From Alteromonadaceae bacterium (GTDB taxonomy: Bacteria > Pseudomonadota > Gammaproteobacteria > Enterobacterales > Alteromonadaceae), in contig WKFJ01000036.1 of NCBI GenBank assembly GCA_014872785.1, positions 186,001 to 250,000 on the forward strand: a DNA stretch of 64,000 bases, read 5' to 3'. The notes beneath the pieces were generated by a model. That model saw only the letters and a program-made list of their open reading frames with translations. It was not told the origin of the DNA and did no database searches. Shown piece by piece: positions 22,727-31,359 of this stretch. Position numbers and translations under genes: made by a program. The first letter of the stretch is position 1. Each line of letters opens with the position of its first letter.

Positions 22727-23578
22727 CTACATCATTGCATTTTGCAGTTTCTTCATTGCGTTCTTTTCAATTTGGCGAACGCGTTCTGCTGAAACCTGAT
22801 ATTTATCTGCCAAATCTTGAAGTGTCGTTTTATCTTCATTCAACCAGCGAGTGCGCACGATGTGTTGGCTGCGCTCATCTAGCGTTTTAAGTGCTGCGTA
22901 CAAGCGCTCAGATGCATTTTGATCCCAGTCGGCGTTAACAACAGTTGCTTCTACGTCTTCAGATTTGTCTTCCAAATACTGAACGGGAGCAAAGCTGCCA
23001 CTTTCATCATCATCAGCTGATAAATCGAACGCTTGGTCTTGGCTGCTCATACGAGCTTCCATTTGTAACACTTCTTTGGTACTAACACCTAGCTCGTCGG
23101 CAACGGTTTGTACCTCTTCGTGAGTGAACCAACCCAAACGTTTTTTAGCTTTGCGAAGATTAAAGAATAATTTTCTTTGTGCTTTAGTTGTCGCAACTTT
23201 TACGATTCGCCAATTTTTAAGTACGAACTCGTGGATCTCTGCTTTTATCCAGTGCACCGCAAATGATACCAGTCTTACGCCCACTGTTGGGTCGAAACGC
23301 TTAACAGCCTTCATCAGGCCGATATTGCCTTCTTGGATTAAATCAGCTTGGGGAAGCCCATATCCAGAGTACGACTTAGCGATGTGCACGACAAAGCGCA
23401 GGTGCGACATAATCAGCTTACGAGCTGATTGTAAATCTTCTTGTTCTTGCAAACGTGTTGCTAATGCACGTTCCTCTTCAGCCGTCAGCATGTCAATGCC
23501 GCTTACGTACTGAATGTATGAATCCAAACTACCGCTTTGAGGTATACTCAACGCCATGGATTGCATTTTTGTGCTCAT
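22727..23578 (-). CDS. rpoH: RNA polymerase sigma-32 (heat shock)
   Basis: 283 residues from the ATG at 23578 (product begins [10 protein letters not shown]), preferred over an upstream in-frame start at 23617 because AGAGG lies just before it and E. coli RpoH begins at the same point. Region 2 ([38 protein letters not shown]), the RpoH box with [10 protein letters not shown], and region 4 ([26 protein letters not shown]) are complete. It directs transcription of heat-shock genes. In many relatives it is directly downstream of ftsEX; here about 2.5 kb with two signalling genes intervenes. Confidence 0.97.
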   Translation of the reverse strand: MSTKMQSMALSIPQSGSLDSYIQYVSGIDMLTAEEERALATRLQEQEDLQSARKLIMSHLRFVVHIAKSYSGYGLPQADLIQEGNIGLMKAVKRFDPTVGVRLVSFAVHWIKAEIHEFVLKNWRIVKVATTKAQRKLFFNLRKAKKRLGWFTHEEVQTVADELGVSTKEVLQMEARMSSQDQAFDLSADDDESGSFAPVQYLEDKSEDVEATVVNADWDQNASERLYAALKTLDERSQHIVRTRWLNEDKTTLQDLADKYQVSAERVRQIEKNAMKKLQNAMM

Positions 23579-23877
23579 TCTAAACCTCTTTACTTTTTGC
23601 CGATCGGATCCTAACACAGTAGTTGCCCGATCTCTAGATACACATATACGAAGTTGCTATAGCGTTTAGTTCATATAAATAAAAATAAGTTCAAACACCC
23701 GCTAATAATGTTTCGCTCATCTAGTAGAACTGATAGAGTTTAAAACTATTTCGTAGCAAAAGAGTGAAATTTCAAGGCTTAATTGTAACAAGAGGTCTAT
23801 TTTCTCGTATTTTTTTTACTGATACTTGTGGTAAACCTGCTATTGTTATTTGGGTATTGTAATTGTGAGGTTAATGG
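23579..23877. other. Divergent rpoH / EAL-HDOD promoter region
   Basis: About 300 AT-rich bases holding the promoters of both divergent genes. No coding frame, strong palindrome or recognised operator was seen. Confidence 0.5.
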
Positions 23878-25095
23878 ATGTTTGCATACGTTGCTCGTCA
23901 GGCAATTCTGGACAGAGAAAAAAACGTATTTGGATATGAGTTATTGTTCAGAGATGGCAAGCAAAACTGTTTCCCTAACATTGCACCCGATGAAGCCACC
24001 TCAAAAATCCTCGCCAGTAATCATCTAACACTCGGCCTAGATGAGATTACAGGGGGGAAAACTTCCTTCATTAACTTCTACGAAGATACCTTCCTTTATC
24101 GATTCCCTACATCGCTTGACCCAATGAGCGTTGTTATTGAAATCATCGAAACCGCACCTATTAGCAATGCATTACTCTCTGCTTGCAAACATATTAAACA
24201 GCTCGGATATCGCCTAGCGCTTGACGATCACGACTTCGATCCTAAGTGGGATGTATTTTTACCGTTTGTGGATATCATTAAAGTCGATATTAGAGAAAGC
24301 GACTACGAAACCATTAAAGCCAATGTTCCCAAGTTCAAGCAAAACAAGGTGAAGTTGGTTGCTGAGAAGGTCGAAAATCACAAAGAATACAAAATGTATG
24401 CGGATTTAGGTTTCGACTATTTCCAAGGTTATTTTTACGCGAAACCAGAAGTCATTAAACAAAAAAATATTCCTTCTTCAAAGCTGTCGCTAATCGAATT
24501 GATCGGCGAGAGCTCAAAGATGAGTATGGATTTCGAACGAATCAACGAAATTATTGAACGTGACGTTGCGCTATCTTACATGTTACTGCGCTTCATCAAT
24601 AATCCACTCGTTAACAAGCGAAATAAAATATCTTCACTACGCCACGCCCTAAATTATATGGGGGAAGTGGAACTGAAGAAATTCATCGCCTTACTGGCAT
24701 TGGCCAATCTGGGTGATGAAAAACCCATGGAGCTGCTACAAGTCTCACTTGTAAGAGCCAAATTTTGCGAACTTCTGGCGCAAGAAAAGAATGAAGCGGA
24801 AAATCCACCTAAAGGGTTCTTGGTAGGTCTATTTTCATTGATAGACGCACTTCTGGATCGCAAAATGGAAAATATTGTTGAAAACCTGCCAATTTCCGAT
24901 GATTTGAAATTTGCGCTTTGTGGACAAAAAAATAATCTATTGTTTTACTTAGAGATTGCCAAAACCTTTGAAACAGGAAACTGGTTACGCACCAAAAAAT
25001 TGGCCGGTGCCATCAAGGTCGAACAGAAGAAACTGCACGGTATATACAACCAGGCTATCGTCTGGAGTAACGCCATGAGACAGGCCGTTGGCTAG
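23878..25095 (+). CDS. EAL-HDOD signalling protein (CdgJ/YuxH type)
   Basis: 405 residues, soluble. The N-terminal EAL-like domain (about 1-200) begins FAYVARQAILDREKNVFGYELLFRDG, where EAL is replaced by ELL. It retains INFYED, LDDHDFD, IIKVDI, VAEKVEN and the YFQGYFYAKP end. A HDOD domain follows (about 200-405), with RDVALSYMLLRFINNP and ISSLRHALNYMGEVELKKF. Proteins of this architecture link c-di-GMP to motility and biofilm in Vibrio and relatives; whether this one hydrolyses c-di-GMP is uncertain. It lies alone between rpoH and ftsX. Confidence 0.88.
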   Translation: MFAYVARQAILDREKNVFGYELLFRDGKQNCFPNIAPDEATSKILASNHLTLGLDEITGGKTSFINFYEDTFLYRFPTSLDPMSVVIEIIETAPISNALLSACKHIKQLGYRLALDDHDFDPKWDVFLPFVDIIKVDIRESDYETIKANVPKFKQNKVKLVAEKVENHKEYKMYADLGFDYFQGYFYAKPEVIKQKNIPSSKLSLIELIGESSKMSMDFERINEIIERDVALSYMLLRFINNPLVNKRNKISSLRHALNYMGEVELKKFIALLALANLGDEKPMELLQVSLVRAKFCELLAQEKNEAENPPKGFLVGLFSLIDALLDRKMENIVENLPISDDLKFALCGQKNNLLFYLEIAKTFETGNWLRTKKLAGAIKVEQKKLHGIYNQAIVWSNAMRQAVG

Positions 25096-25119
25096 GAACC
25101 ACCTTTTAAATGGCTATTT

Positions 25120-25400
25120 TTCACTAGCTCTTCGTTAGAACTACTCATTTATTATTTATAAACTCCGTTTTTCTGCCTCGATCTAGTAAAAAAGATCTCA
25201 TTTAAAACTTTAGACTTGTTTCATTGATTACAACTCCGCGCTTGTGCCTCGCTCTGACAAGAAAATCCAGATTCCTGGAGTGATAATAAACTCCGTCTTT
25301 ATGCCTTAGGCTAGCAAAAAACAACTCATTTATAATTTCACGGGTAGTAGACAGGCTCCGAAATTCCGCCTCGTTTCCACGAAAACATAAGGCACCCTGA
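25120..25400. repeat. Cluster of degenerate direct repeats, 57-71 base period
   Basis: The 417-base gap 25096-25512 holds at least four diverged copies of one unit. Copies begin with (A)ACTCCG at 25161, 25232, 25289 and, as GGCTCCG, at 25354. Each continues with 6-7 bases, then GCCT(CG), a CTAG/CTGA-like tetramer and an A-rich run. A CTCATTTA block follows in copies one and three, and the same block precedes the first copy (about 25144-25151), suggesting a partial copy before it. Spacing is irregular (71, 57, 65). The complement of several copies encodes a similar short peptide pattern (basic, ending GV), but frames differ between copies, so I do not call a gene. Confidence 0.7.
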
Positions 25401-25512
25401 ATCTCACAACACACAATTTTTCGGGGCTTATTTAAATATGAAAATGATTATTCTTTTAAGACCTAATAGGTTTGAATTTATATAAATTAGGAATCGTAAG
25501 AAACAAGAATTG

Positions 25513-26010
25513 TTATTCTGTTTTGAAGTTTCGCTCTAATTCGCGCTCGACTTGATCGGCGAATTTACGCAGGTCTTTTAGGTCCTCGTCGGTAAAATAA
25601 CGTGGAACGCGATCGATGCAGCAAAGGGTTCCAATGCGGTATTCCTTATTGATAGTCAGTGGAGCGCCGGCGTAGAACCTGATATCAGGTTCTCCTTGAA
25701 CTAGAGGATTGGTTTTAAACCTATAATCTTCGAGTGTGTCTTCAACCAGAAGTATGTCACTGTAGTTAATGGCGTGACCACAAAAGCTAATGTCTCTGCC
25801 CGTTTCACATGCGTCTAGTCCTTGCCTGGATTTAAACCATTGCCTGTCGGAGTCAACGAGTGAGACTAAGCAGATAGGCACAGAAAAGCGCTCTTTGCAT
25901 TCAGAGGTTATGTTGTCGAATCGTTTTTCAGGAGGCGTGTCTAATACATTTAGCGATATTAAACAGGCAAGACGTTGCTCTTCATTATCCGGAAAATCAG
26001 GCTCTTTCAT
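25513..26010 (-). CDS. GAF-domain sensory protein
   Basis: About 165 residues from an internal Met (MKEPDFPDNEEQRLACL), the usual beginning in this family; an upstream start at 26043 would add 11 residues. A single GAF domain follows, with LDTPPEKRFDNIT, DRQWFKSRQGLDACETGRDISFCGHAI, LVEDTLEDYRF, IRFYAGAPL and RIGTLCCIDRVPRYF. This GAF subtype often sits ahead of GGDEF or kinase modules; here it is alone, so it may act in trans or bind a small ligand. Confidence 0.85.
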   Translation of the reverse strand: MKEPDFPDNEEQRLACLISLNVLDTPPEKRFDNITSECKERFSVPICLVSLVDSDRQWFKSRQGLDACETGRDISFCGHAINYSDILLVEDTLEDYRFKTNPLVQGEPDIRFYAGAPLTINKEYRIGTLCCIDRVPRYFTDEDLKDLRKFADQVERELERNFKTE

Positions 26011-26101
26011 AACTACTCGTGTTAGGTTACGGCTAATTACCACGACACTCAGTATGGCACATGTAAATCAATTTGTGGTTTATTGTAATGAATCGGTCAG
26101 T

Positions 26102-27082
26102 TTACTCAGGCTCAATTTGGTCAACATAGCGTTTAACAGATATAGCCGAACCAATTAGTCCCATTAGCACTGACATTAACAGCATGGTGTTCAGGGTCGC
26201 AAAATCTAGACCTGCCAAGACAAATTCTTGTCGATACAATGTCAAAATGTCGCCAATAGAGTAGGACATCCACCAAAGTAGCAACGCAACCGTTATCCAT
26301 GACATGATGCCACCTAACACGCCGTACCATAAGCCAGTGTACAAAAATGGCCTTTGAATGAAGCCATCCGTTGCCCCGACGAGTTTCATCACCATGATTT
26401 CGTTACGCTTGTTGAAAATATTGAGTCGGATCGTGTTACCCACAATCAGAATCACTGAAACAAACAATAAGACCGCTATCATGGTAACCAATTCATTGGT
26501 GACCGCCATAATGGCGTGTAAACGCTCTAACCATTCAATATCCACCTTACCTAACTCTATCTCCCGCTCTTGTGTCAGTTTATTCAGCAGGAACTTCGCG
26601 GCGGCCGGGGAGCCGTGTTTTTCAGTGGGGTAGATGAGTAAAACTGCAGGCAGAGGATTGCTTTGCAAGGCGTCTATCGCAGAGCCAAAACCCGATTGTT
26701 GTTTGAACTCCTGAAGTGCGTCTTCAGGTGAGATGTATTGCAATGCGTCGATTTCCGGCCAGGTTCGAAGCCGCTTGATGAGCTGGTCAACGTCTGCACG
26801 CGTCGCGCCTTCGCGGATAAACAGAGAAATTTCGGCGGCATCTTGTGTATTTGCACTGATGTTATCTAGGTTTTTTACCAATATATACAATGTACTAGGT
26901 AAAGTAATACTCAGCCCAAGTACAGCGATAGTCATAAAGGATGCAGCGGGCGTGCGTAATAGCTCACCAAAACTGGTAATGGCTTGTCTGACGTGACTTG
27001 TAAACCACATCACCAGTTTTTGCTGCTTACTTATTTGGCTTTGTTGCGCTCCTGACTGCCGGCTTTTAAAAAGAATGCTCAT
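26102..27082 (-). CDS. ftsX: Cell division protein FtsX
   Basis: 326 residues with the FtsX layout: a cytoplasmic N-terminal stretch, a first membrane segment (about 45-70), a periplasmic loop of about 100 residues and three more membrane segments near the C-terminus. RLNIFNKRNEIMVMKLVGATDGFIQRPFLYTG is the family signature. With FtsE it forms an ABC-type complex at the septum that activates peptidoglycan amidases through EnvC. Its ATG overlaps the ftsE stop by one base (TAATG). Confidence 0.96.
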   Translation of the reverse strand: MSILFKSRQSGAQQSQISKQQKLVMWFTSHVRQAITSFGELLRTPAASFMTIAVLGLSITLPSTLYILVKNLDNISANTQDAAEISLFIREGATRADVDQLIKRLRTWPEIDALQYISPEDALQEFKQQSGFGSAIDALQSNPLPAVLLIYPTEKHGSPAAAKFLLNKLTQEREIELGKVDIEWLERLHAIMAVTNELVTMIAVLLFVSVILIVGNTIRLNIFNKRNEIMVMKLVGATDGFIQRPFLYTGLWYGVLGGIMSWITVALLLWWMSYSIGDILTLYRQEFVLAGLDFATLNTMLLMSVLMGLIGSAISVKRYVDQIEPE

Positions 27083-27768
27083 TATTTTCTATCCTGCCAA
27101 GACTCAGTAAGCCCATCGTTTATCATTTGTCCGCCCTTAAGGGTCAAGGTGCGATACTGCATTCTCGCGATTAAGCCTAAATCATGGGTTGCAATAAAAA
27201 CCGAAGCGCCAGCAGCATTAAAATCTTCAAAGAGTCTGATTATTTCCCATGAAAGTGCCGGGTCTAAATTACCTGTTGGCTCATCGGCGAGGATGATAGG
27301 AGGGCGGTTTACCACTGCTCTGGCAATTCCCACTCGCTGTTGCTCACCACCTGATAGTGTCGCAGGTAGATTCCATTTTTTATCTAACAATCCAACCCTG
27401 TCCAAAGCGGCTTGGACTCGAGATTGGATTTGTTTTCGTGGATAACCTTCGATTATGAGGGGCAATGCCACATTATCGAAAACGCTTTTATCCATAAGCA
27501 GTTGGTGATTTTGAAAAATCATTCCAATGTCGCGTCGAATGTAAGCAACATCATGGCGACTTATATGGCTGAGGTCATGACCGTTAATAAATACTTTGCC
27601 GACTGTAGGGCGTTCCATCAAACTGATAAGTTTCAGCATGGTACTTTTGCCCGCGCCAGAATGCCCGGTGAGAAAAACCATTTCACCTGGCTCAACGTGA
27701 AAATTGACTTTAGAAAGCGCGCGTTGACCGCCGGGGTAGGTTTTACTAACGTCTACAAATTTGATCAT
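27082..27768 (-). CDS. ftsE: Cell division ATP-binding protein FtsE
   Basis: 228 residues. Walker A GHSGAGKST, Q-loop FQNHQLL, ABC signature LSGGEQQRVGIARA, Walker B ILADEPTGNLD and switch His THDLGL are all intact. It is the ATPase of the FtsEX complex. It starts 117 bases after ftsY, more than the few bases in E. coli, so it may have its own promoter. It is translationally linked to ftsX. Confidence 0.97.
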   Translation of the reverse strand: MIKFVDVSKTYPGGQRALSKVNFHVEPGEMVFLTGHSGAGKSTMLKLISLMERPTVGKVFINGHDLSHISRHDVAYIRRDIGMIFQNHQLLMDKSVFDNVALPLIIEGYPRKQIQSRVQAALDRVGLLDKKWNLPATLSGGEQQRVGIARAVVNRPPIILADEPTGNLDPALSWEIIRLFEDFNAAGASVFIATHDLGLIARMQYRTLTLKGGQMINDGLTESWQDRK

Positions 27769-27885
27769 ATTACCTTCGCGCTCAATAACTTATGTTGTGC
27801 AGCGGTATTTTATTTTGCTCACAATATGAAAGATTATTATGGGGCAGTCAACTCACCTTAATCCACTATGTGATATTCAAAGCAT

Positions 27886-29043
27886 CTATTGTTCTGTAAA
27901 AAGTGCTTCTACAAAATCTTTTGATGAAAATGCCTGTAAATCGTCAATAGACTCACCTACACCGATGAATCTAATGGGCGTATTGAACTTGTCTGCTAAT
28001 GGGAATATCACGCCACCTTTGGCGGTACCGTCTAGTTTAGAAAGTGTGACGCCAGTTACTCCTACCGCTTCATTAAATAGCTGCATCTGACTTAATGCAT
28101 TCTGGCCAGTACCCGCGTCCAACGTTAGCATAATTTCGTGAGGCGCTTCAGGGTCTAACTTCTTCATTACCCGCACCACTTTTTTAAGTTCTTCCATCAA
28201 GTGGTCTTTATTTTGTAAGCGACCGGCGGTGTCGGCGATAAGCACGTCTACATTTTTCGCTTTGGCTGATTGTAATGCATCGAATAACACAGATGCGGAA
28301 TCGGCGCCGGTATGTTGTGCGACAACGGGAATTTCATTTCTTTCCCCCCAAACCTGGAGCTGCTCAACCGCGGCGGCTCTGAAAGTATCTCCCGCGGCCA
28401 ACATCACTTGTTTACCTTGTGCTTGCAGTTGCTTGGCCATTTTACCGATAGTGGTAGTCTTACCAACGCCATTGACGCCCACCATTAAAATAACAAATGG
28501 CGAAGTAGATTCTGGGATAGATAGTGGCTTACTTACCGGTTCTAACAGCGTGGCGAGGCGCTCCTTGAGTAGTGGATACAAGTCGTCTGCACTTTTTAAC
28601 TGTTTGCGATCGGCGACTTCTGTTAAGTCTTCAATGACACGAAGTGTGGTTTCCATGCCGACATCAGCCATTAATAATTGCGTCTCTAATTCTTCGAATA
28701 GGTCTTCGTCAATTTTTTTGCCTAAAAATAAATTAGCGATGCCATCACCAATATTGGTGCTGGTGCGCGAAAGCCCGCTTTTTAAACGTGAAAAAAATGA
28801 ATCTTCATTAGTTTCGTTATTGTCACCTGCAATACTCTTTTCATTGTTAGGAGTTTGCTCAACCAAAACCGCTTGTGCTTCAGGAGTCGCGTCAATGTCC
28901 TGAGGATCCTTGATATCGGTTTCTTGTGCCGTTTGTTCAGCTTCTAACGATTGCGCTTTTTCTTCAGGGGGCGTGTCATTTTGGGCATTGGCGTCCGTGT
29001 TGTTTTGGCTATCTTTGTTAAACCATCCGAAAAATTTTGACAT
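27886..29043 (-). CDS. ftsY: Signal recognition particle receptor FtsY
   Basis: 385 residues. An acidic, low-complexity N-terminal A domain (about 1-80) is followed by the NG GTPase: G1 GVNGVGKTTTIGKMA, AAGDTFRAAAVEQLQ, G3 IADTAGRLQNKDHLMEELKK, TKLDGTAKGG and FIGVGESIDDLQAF. It receives ribosome-nascent-chain-SRP complexes at the membrane. It is the first gene of the minus-strand ftsYEX block and divergent from rsmD, as is usual. Confidence 0.96.
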   Translation of the reverse strand: MSKFFGWFNKDSQNNTDANAQNDTPPEEKAQSLEAEQTAQETDIKDPQDIDATPEAQAVLVEQTPNNEKSIAGDNNETNEDSFFSRLKSGLSRTSTNIGDGIANLFLGKKIDEDLFEELETQLLMADVGMETTLRVIEDLTEVADRKQLKSADDLYPLLKERLATLLEPVSKPLSIPESTSPFVILMVGVNGVGKTTTIGKMAKQLQAQGKQVMLAAGDTFRAAAVEQLQVWGERNEIPVVAQHTGADSASVLFDALQSAKAKNVDVLIADTAGRLQNKDHLMEELKKVVRVMKKLDPEAPHEIMLTLDAGTGQNALSQMQLFNEAVGVTGVTLSKLDGTAKGGVIFPLADKFNTPIRFIGVGESIDDLQAFSSKDFVEALFTEQ

Positions 29044-29191
29044 AATATGTGAGGTTTCCCCTATCGCGGCTCAAAGTGAAAATTATAAAGGCGATTGCGC
29101 TCTGCTTAAACAGCTCAAATAATAATACTTTTCTGCATTCAGTTCACAGTAAAAAGTGCTTCTACACTTAATATGTCACGGAGTTTCAGCT

Positions 29192-29830
29192 ATGAGACAT
29201 AATCGAAGTAAATCTACCAAGGCTCAGACCGCAAAGCCGTCAAGAGACTCAAGAACCGCCGGTCAAGGTCAGGTAGGTGAAGTTAGAATAATTGCAGGGA
29301 AATGGCGAGGCAGAAAAATTCCTGTCGCAGATAGTCACGGGCTCCGACCTACGACTGACAGAACCAAAGAGACACTGTTTAACTGGTTGATCCCGTATTT
29401 GAATGTTGAAACTCGTTGCTTGGATCTCTTCGCGGGATCTGGTTCGTTGACCTTTGAAGCGCTATCACGCGGTGCAAAATCAGTTACGACTATTGAAAAG
29501 CAGTCTGGTATTGTCAAAAAACTTAAAGATGTATCCGCTACACTCGGCGTAGAGGATAAAAGTTTGTCGATTATAAATGACGACTTTGAGAGCTTTTTGT
29601 CTAGTTGCCAATCGACATTTGACCTAGTGTTTTTAGATCCACCTTTTGCAATGGGGTTATTACCCAAAGCGTTGGATGGTTTGGTCAAGAACCAGCTGCT
29701 TGCACCTGAAGCTATTATTTACGTTGAATACGAGACTTCGCTCAACTTAATTGCATCCTCTGAATTTGAAGAAATAAAAACCAAACAAACAAAGCAGGTC
29801 GTTTCAAAACTGCTGCGCTTTAGAGGATAG
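29192..29830 (+). CDS. rsmD: 16S rRNA (guanine-966-N2) methyltransferase
   Basis: 212 residues from the ATG at 29192, chosen over a GTG at 29156 because GGAG (29180-29183) lies eight bases before it. A basic N-terminal extension precedes VRIIAGKWRGRKIPV and LRPTTDRTKETLFNWL. The SAM site is CLDLFAGSGSLTFEALSRGA and the catalytic motif is FLDPPF. It methylates G966 of 16S rRNA. Divergent from ftsY, it is followed four bases later by dgkA. Confidence 0.96.
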   Translation: MRHNRSKSTKAQTAKPSRDSRTAGQGQVGEVRIIAGKWRGRKIPVADSHGLRPTTDRTKETLFNWLIPYLNVETRCLDLFAGSGSLTFEALSRGAKSVTTIEKQSGIVKKLKDVSATLGVEDKSLSIINDDFESFLSSCQSTFDLVFLDPPFAMGLLPKALDGLVKNQLLAPEAIIYVEYETSLNLIASSEFEEIKTKQTKQVVSKLLRFRG

Positions 29831-29834
29831 GAAA

Positions 29835-30224
29835 TTGGAAAAACAGTTATTGAAACCCAATGGACAAGGGTTTGGTCGTCTGATCAAAGCGACCAAATGT
29901 TCCATGGACGGCATCGCACTGGCTTGGGAACATGAATCGGCATTTAGACAGGAATTGGCTCTAGCCGTCGTGTTGCTGCCCTTGGCGTTTCTATTAAGCC
30001 AAAATGTGGTGCAACTTATTTTGTTAATATTCCCGCTGTTTTTATTGTTAATTGTTGAGCTATTAAACAGTGCAATCGAAGCCACTGTGGACAGAATAAG
30101 TACCTCACTTCACCCCTTATCGAAGCAGGCGAAAGATATTGGCTCAGCGGCAGTTTTCTTCGTTTTAGTATTGTTAACTATTACTTGGGTTTCAATCGCA
30201 TACAATAATTTTGTATTAAGTTAG
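29835..30224 (+). CDS. dgkA: Diacylglycerol kinase
   Basis: 129 residues with three membrane segments and the DgkA core AWEHESAFRQELALAVVLLP, the catalytic helix VELLNSAIEATVDRIS and SKQAKDIGSAAVF. It recycles diacylglycerol to phosphatidic acid in the inner membrane. The start is TTG at 29835, supported by AGGATAGG just upstream; no ATG or GTG is placed suitably. Probably read from the rsmD transcript. Confidence 0.93.
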   Translation: MEKQLLKPNGQGFGRLIKATKCSMDGIALAWEHESAFRQELALAVVLLPLAFLLSQNVVQLILLIFPLFLLLIVELLNSAIEATVDRISTSLHPLSKQAKDIGSAAVFFVLVLLTITWVSIAYNNFVLS

Positions 30225-30227
30225 CAC

Positions 30228-30815
30228 TTACTTGCTAATTTCAATTCCAATGTTACTTATGCCCTCAAGACAGGCTTCATCGCGAAGCCTGTTGACGGTT
30301 TCGCGATTTCGTTTCATGTCACTCGCGAGTAGGTTCAACAAGTCTTGTTGAAAATCTCTTTCCCATTGCATGAGTGGGTGATGTTTTATGGTTTCGTTGT
30401 CCAATTCTTCTTCTGCTGTTGCCTCAATGTAAGATTCCACACATCCTTGAGATACTTTACTCACAACAACTGCACCTTGAGCATCTTCGCCTGAAATTTG
30501 ATTGACTACAGACTCCAAAGATACGACAAAATCAAGCGCCGGAAAAACGCCATAATTGTCAAAATTTCTTGGTTCCGGCGTCACTTCCTCTAATTTTAGT
30601 AATTGCACTTCAAAATTAATTTTGCTTCGCGGCACCGCTATCCAATCCCACAATAAATTCAATAAATGTCTGGCCACGCTGGCGTCTGCAAAACCAGTGA
30701 TCTCGCAGAATAGTTGATAGTTTGGGTACATTCTTTCGGTGAGTGTCAGCGCAAAAGCGGTGGCTCGCCTATTTTCTAGTTCTCGAACTTGCTGAAAAAT
30801 ATTAAGTTTGGCCAT
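30228..30815 (-). CDS. yjaG: YjaG-like DUF416 protein
   Basis: 195 residues matching the DUF416 family: RRATAFALTLTERMYPNYQLFCEITGFADASVARHLLNLLWDWI near the N-terminus and HPLMQWERDFQQDLLNLL near the end. Soluble and helical. Members are widespread in gammaproteobacteria with no established function. It converges on dgkA with only three bases between the stop codons. Confidence 0.88.
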   Translation of the reverse strand: MAKLNIFQQVRELENRRATAFALTLTERMYPNYQLFCEITGFADASVARHLLNLLWDWIAVPRSKINFEVQLLKLEEVTPEPRNFDNYGVFPALDFVVSLESVVNQISGEDAQGAVVVSKVSQGCVESYIEATAEEELDNETIKHHPLMQWERDFQQDLLNLLASDMKRNRETVNRLRDEACLEGISNIGIEISK

Positions 30816-30945
30816 GATGGAAGGTGTTTTTACTAAGAAGTCTATATAGTCGCATTTGTATTGGAACTTGCCAAGAAATGCCGGTATAGCGAAGTAAATT
30901 TCCGATTTATATAAGAATAACTATTATTTTTAAATGTTAATTAAT

Positions 30946-30974
30946 TGTGACATTTCACATCTTGCACAGATGTG
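30946..30974. promoter_or_regulatory. Overlapping inverted repeats upstream of small HTH gene
   Basis: TGTGA-N4-TCACA (30946-30959) overlaps a perfect inverted repeat CACATCT-N5-AGATGTG (30956-30974) in the divergent region between yjaG and the 60-residue HTH gene. The first resembles a CRP site but has four, not six, spacer bases. Possible regulator binding sites. Confidence 0.3.
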
Positions 30975-31083
30975 CTATCTATTAATTTCGTATTTTAAAA
31001 ATGTGATAAATAACAACGCTTTGTAATCGCAGTTTTGTCTTCGTCAGGCGTACTTTTTATCAAACAGGTGTGGAGAAATTTTC

Positions 31084-31266
31084 ATGAGTCTTATGACTGT
31101 GTCAGAGGTAGCAAGCTTTTTAGGTGTACAAGAAATTCGAGTAGAAAGGCTCGAAAGAGAACATTTGTTGAATTCAAAGGACAAAGACGCGGAAGGTAAA
31201 CCGTTGTTTGACAAAGGCGATGTTGAAAAGTACAAAACCCTTGCTGAGCGCCTAGGTGGCATTTAA
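31084..31266 (+). CDS. Small MerR-like helix-turn-helix protein
   Basis: 60 residues. MTVSEVASFLGVQEIRVERLEREHLL resembles the MerR/excisionase winged-helix start (a motif of the form S--A-FLGV---RVE-LE-E--L), and it then runs to KPLFDKGDVEKYKTLAERLGG, the usual wing and closing helix. GGAG lies about seven bases before the ATG. There is no effector domain, so it is either a stand-alone DNA-binding protein or an excisionase-like factor, but no integrase or phage gene is nearby. A GC-rich inverted repeat GCCCGTA / TACGGGC (31301-31335) lies downstream. Confidence 0.8.
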   Translation: MSLMTVSEVASFLGVQEIRVERLEREHLLNSKDKDAEGKPLFDKGDVEKYKTLAERLGGI

Positions 31267-31359
31267 ATAGGTATTTCCAGTCTATCCGTTTATTAATAGA
31301 GCCCGTAGTATTGTGAAAGTGCGAACATTACGGGCGTCTGTTAAAGTTACGGTTCTTAG

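Noticed and set aside
25202..25414. A 70-residue minus-strand gene inside the degenerate repeat cluster
   Set aside because: The peptide pattern recurs only because the DNA repeats; copies fall in different frames, there is no ribosome-binding site, and no family is recognised.
30946..30959. CRP binding site
   Set aside because: The half sites match, but the spacer is four bases instead of six, so it is recorded only as an inverted repeat.
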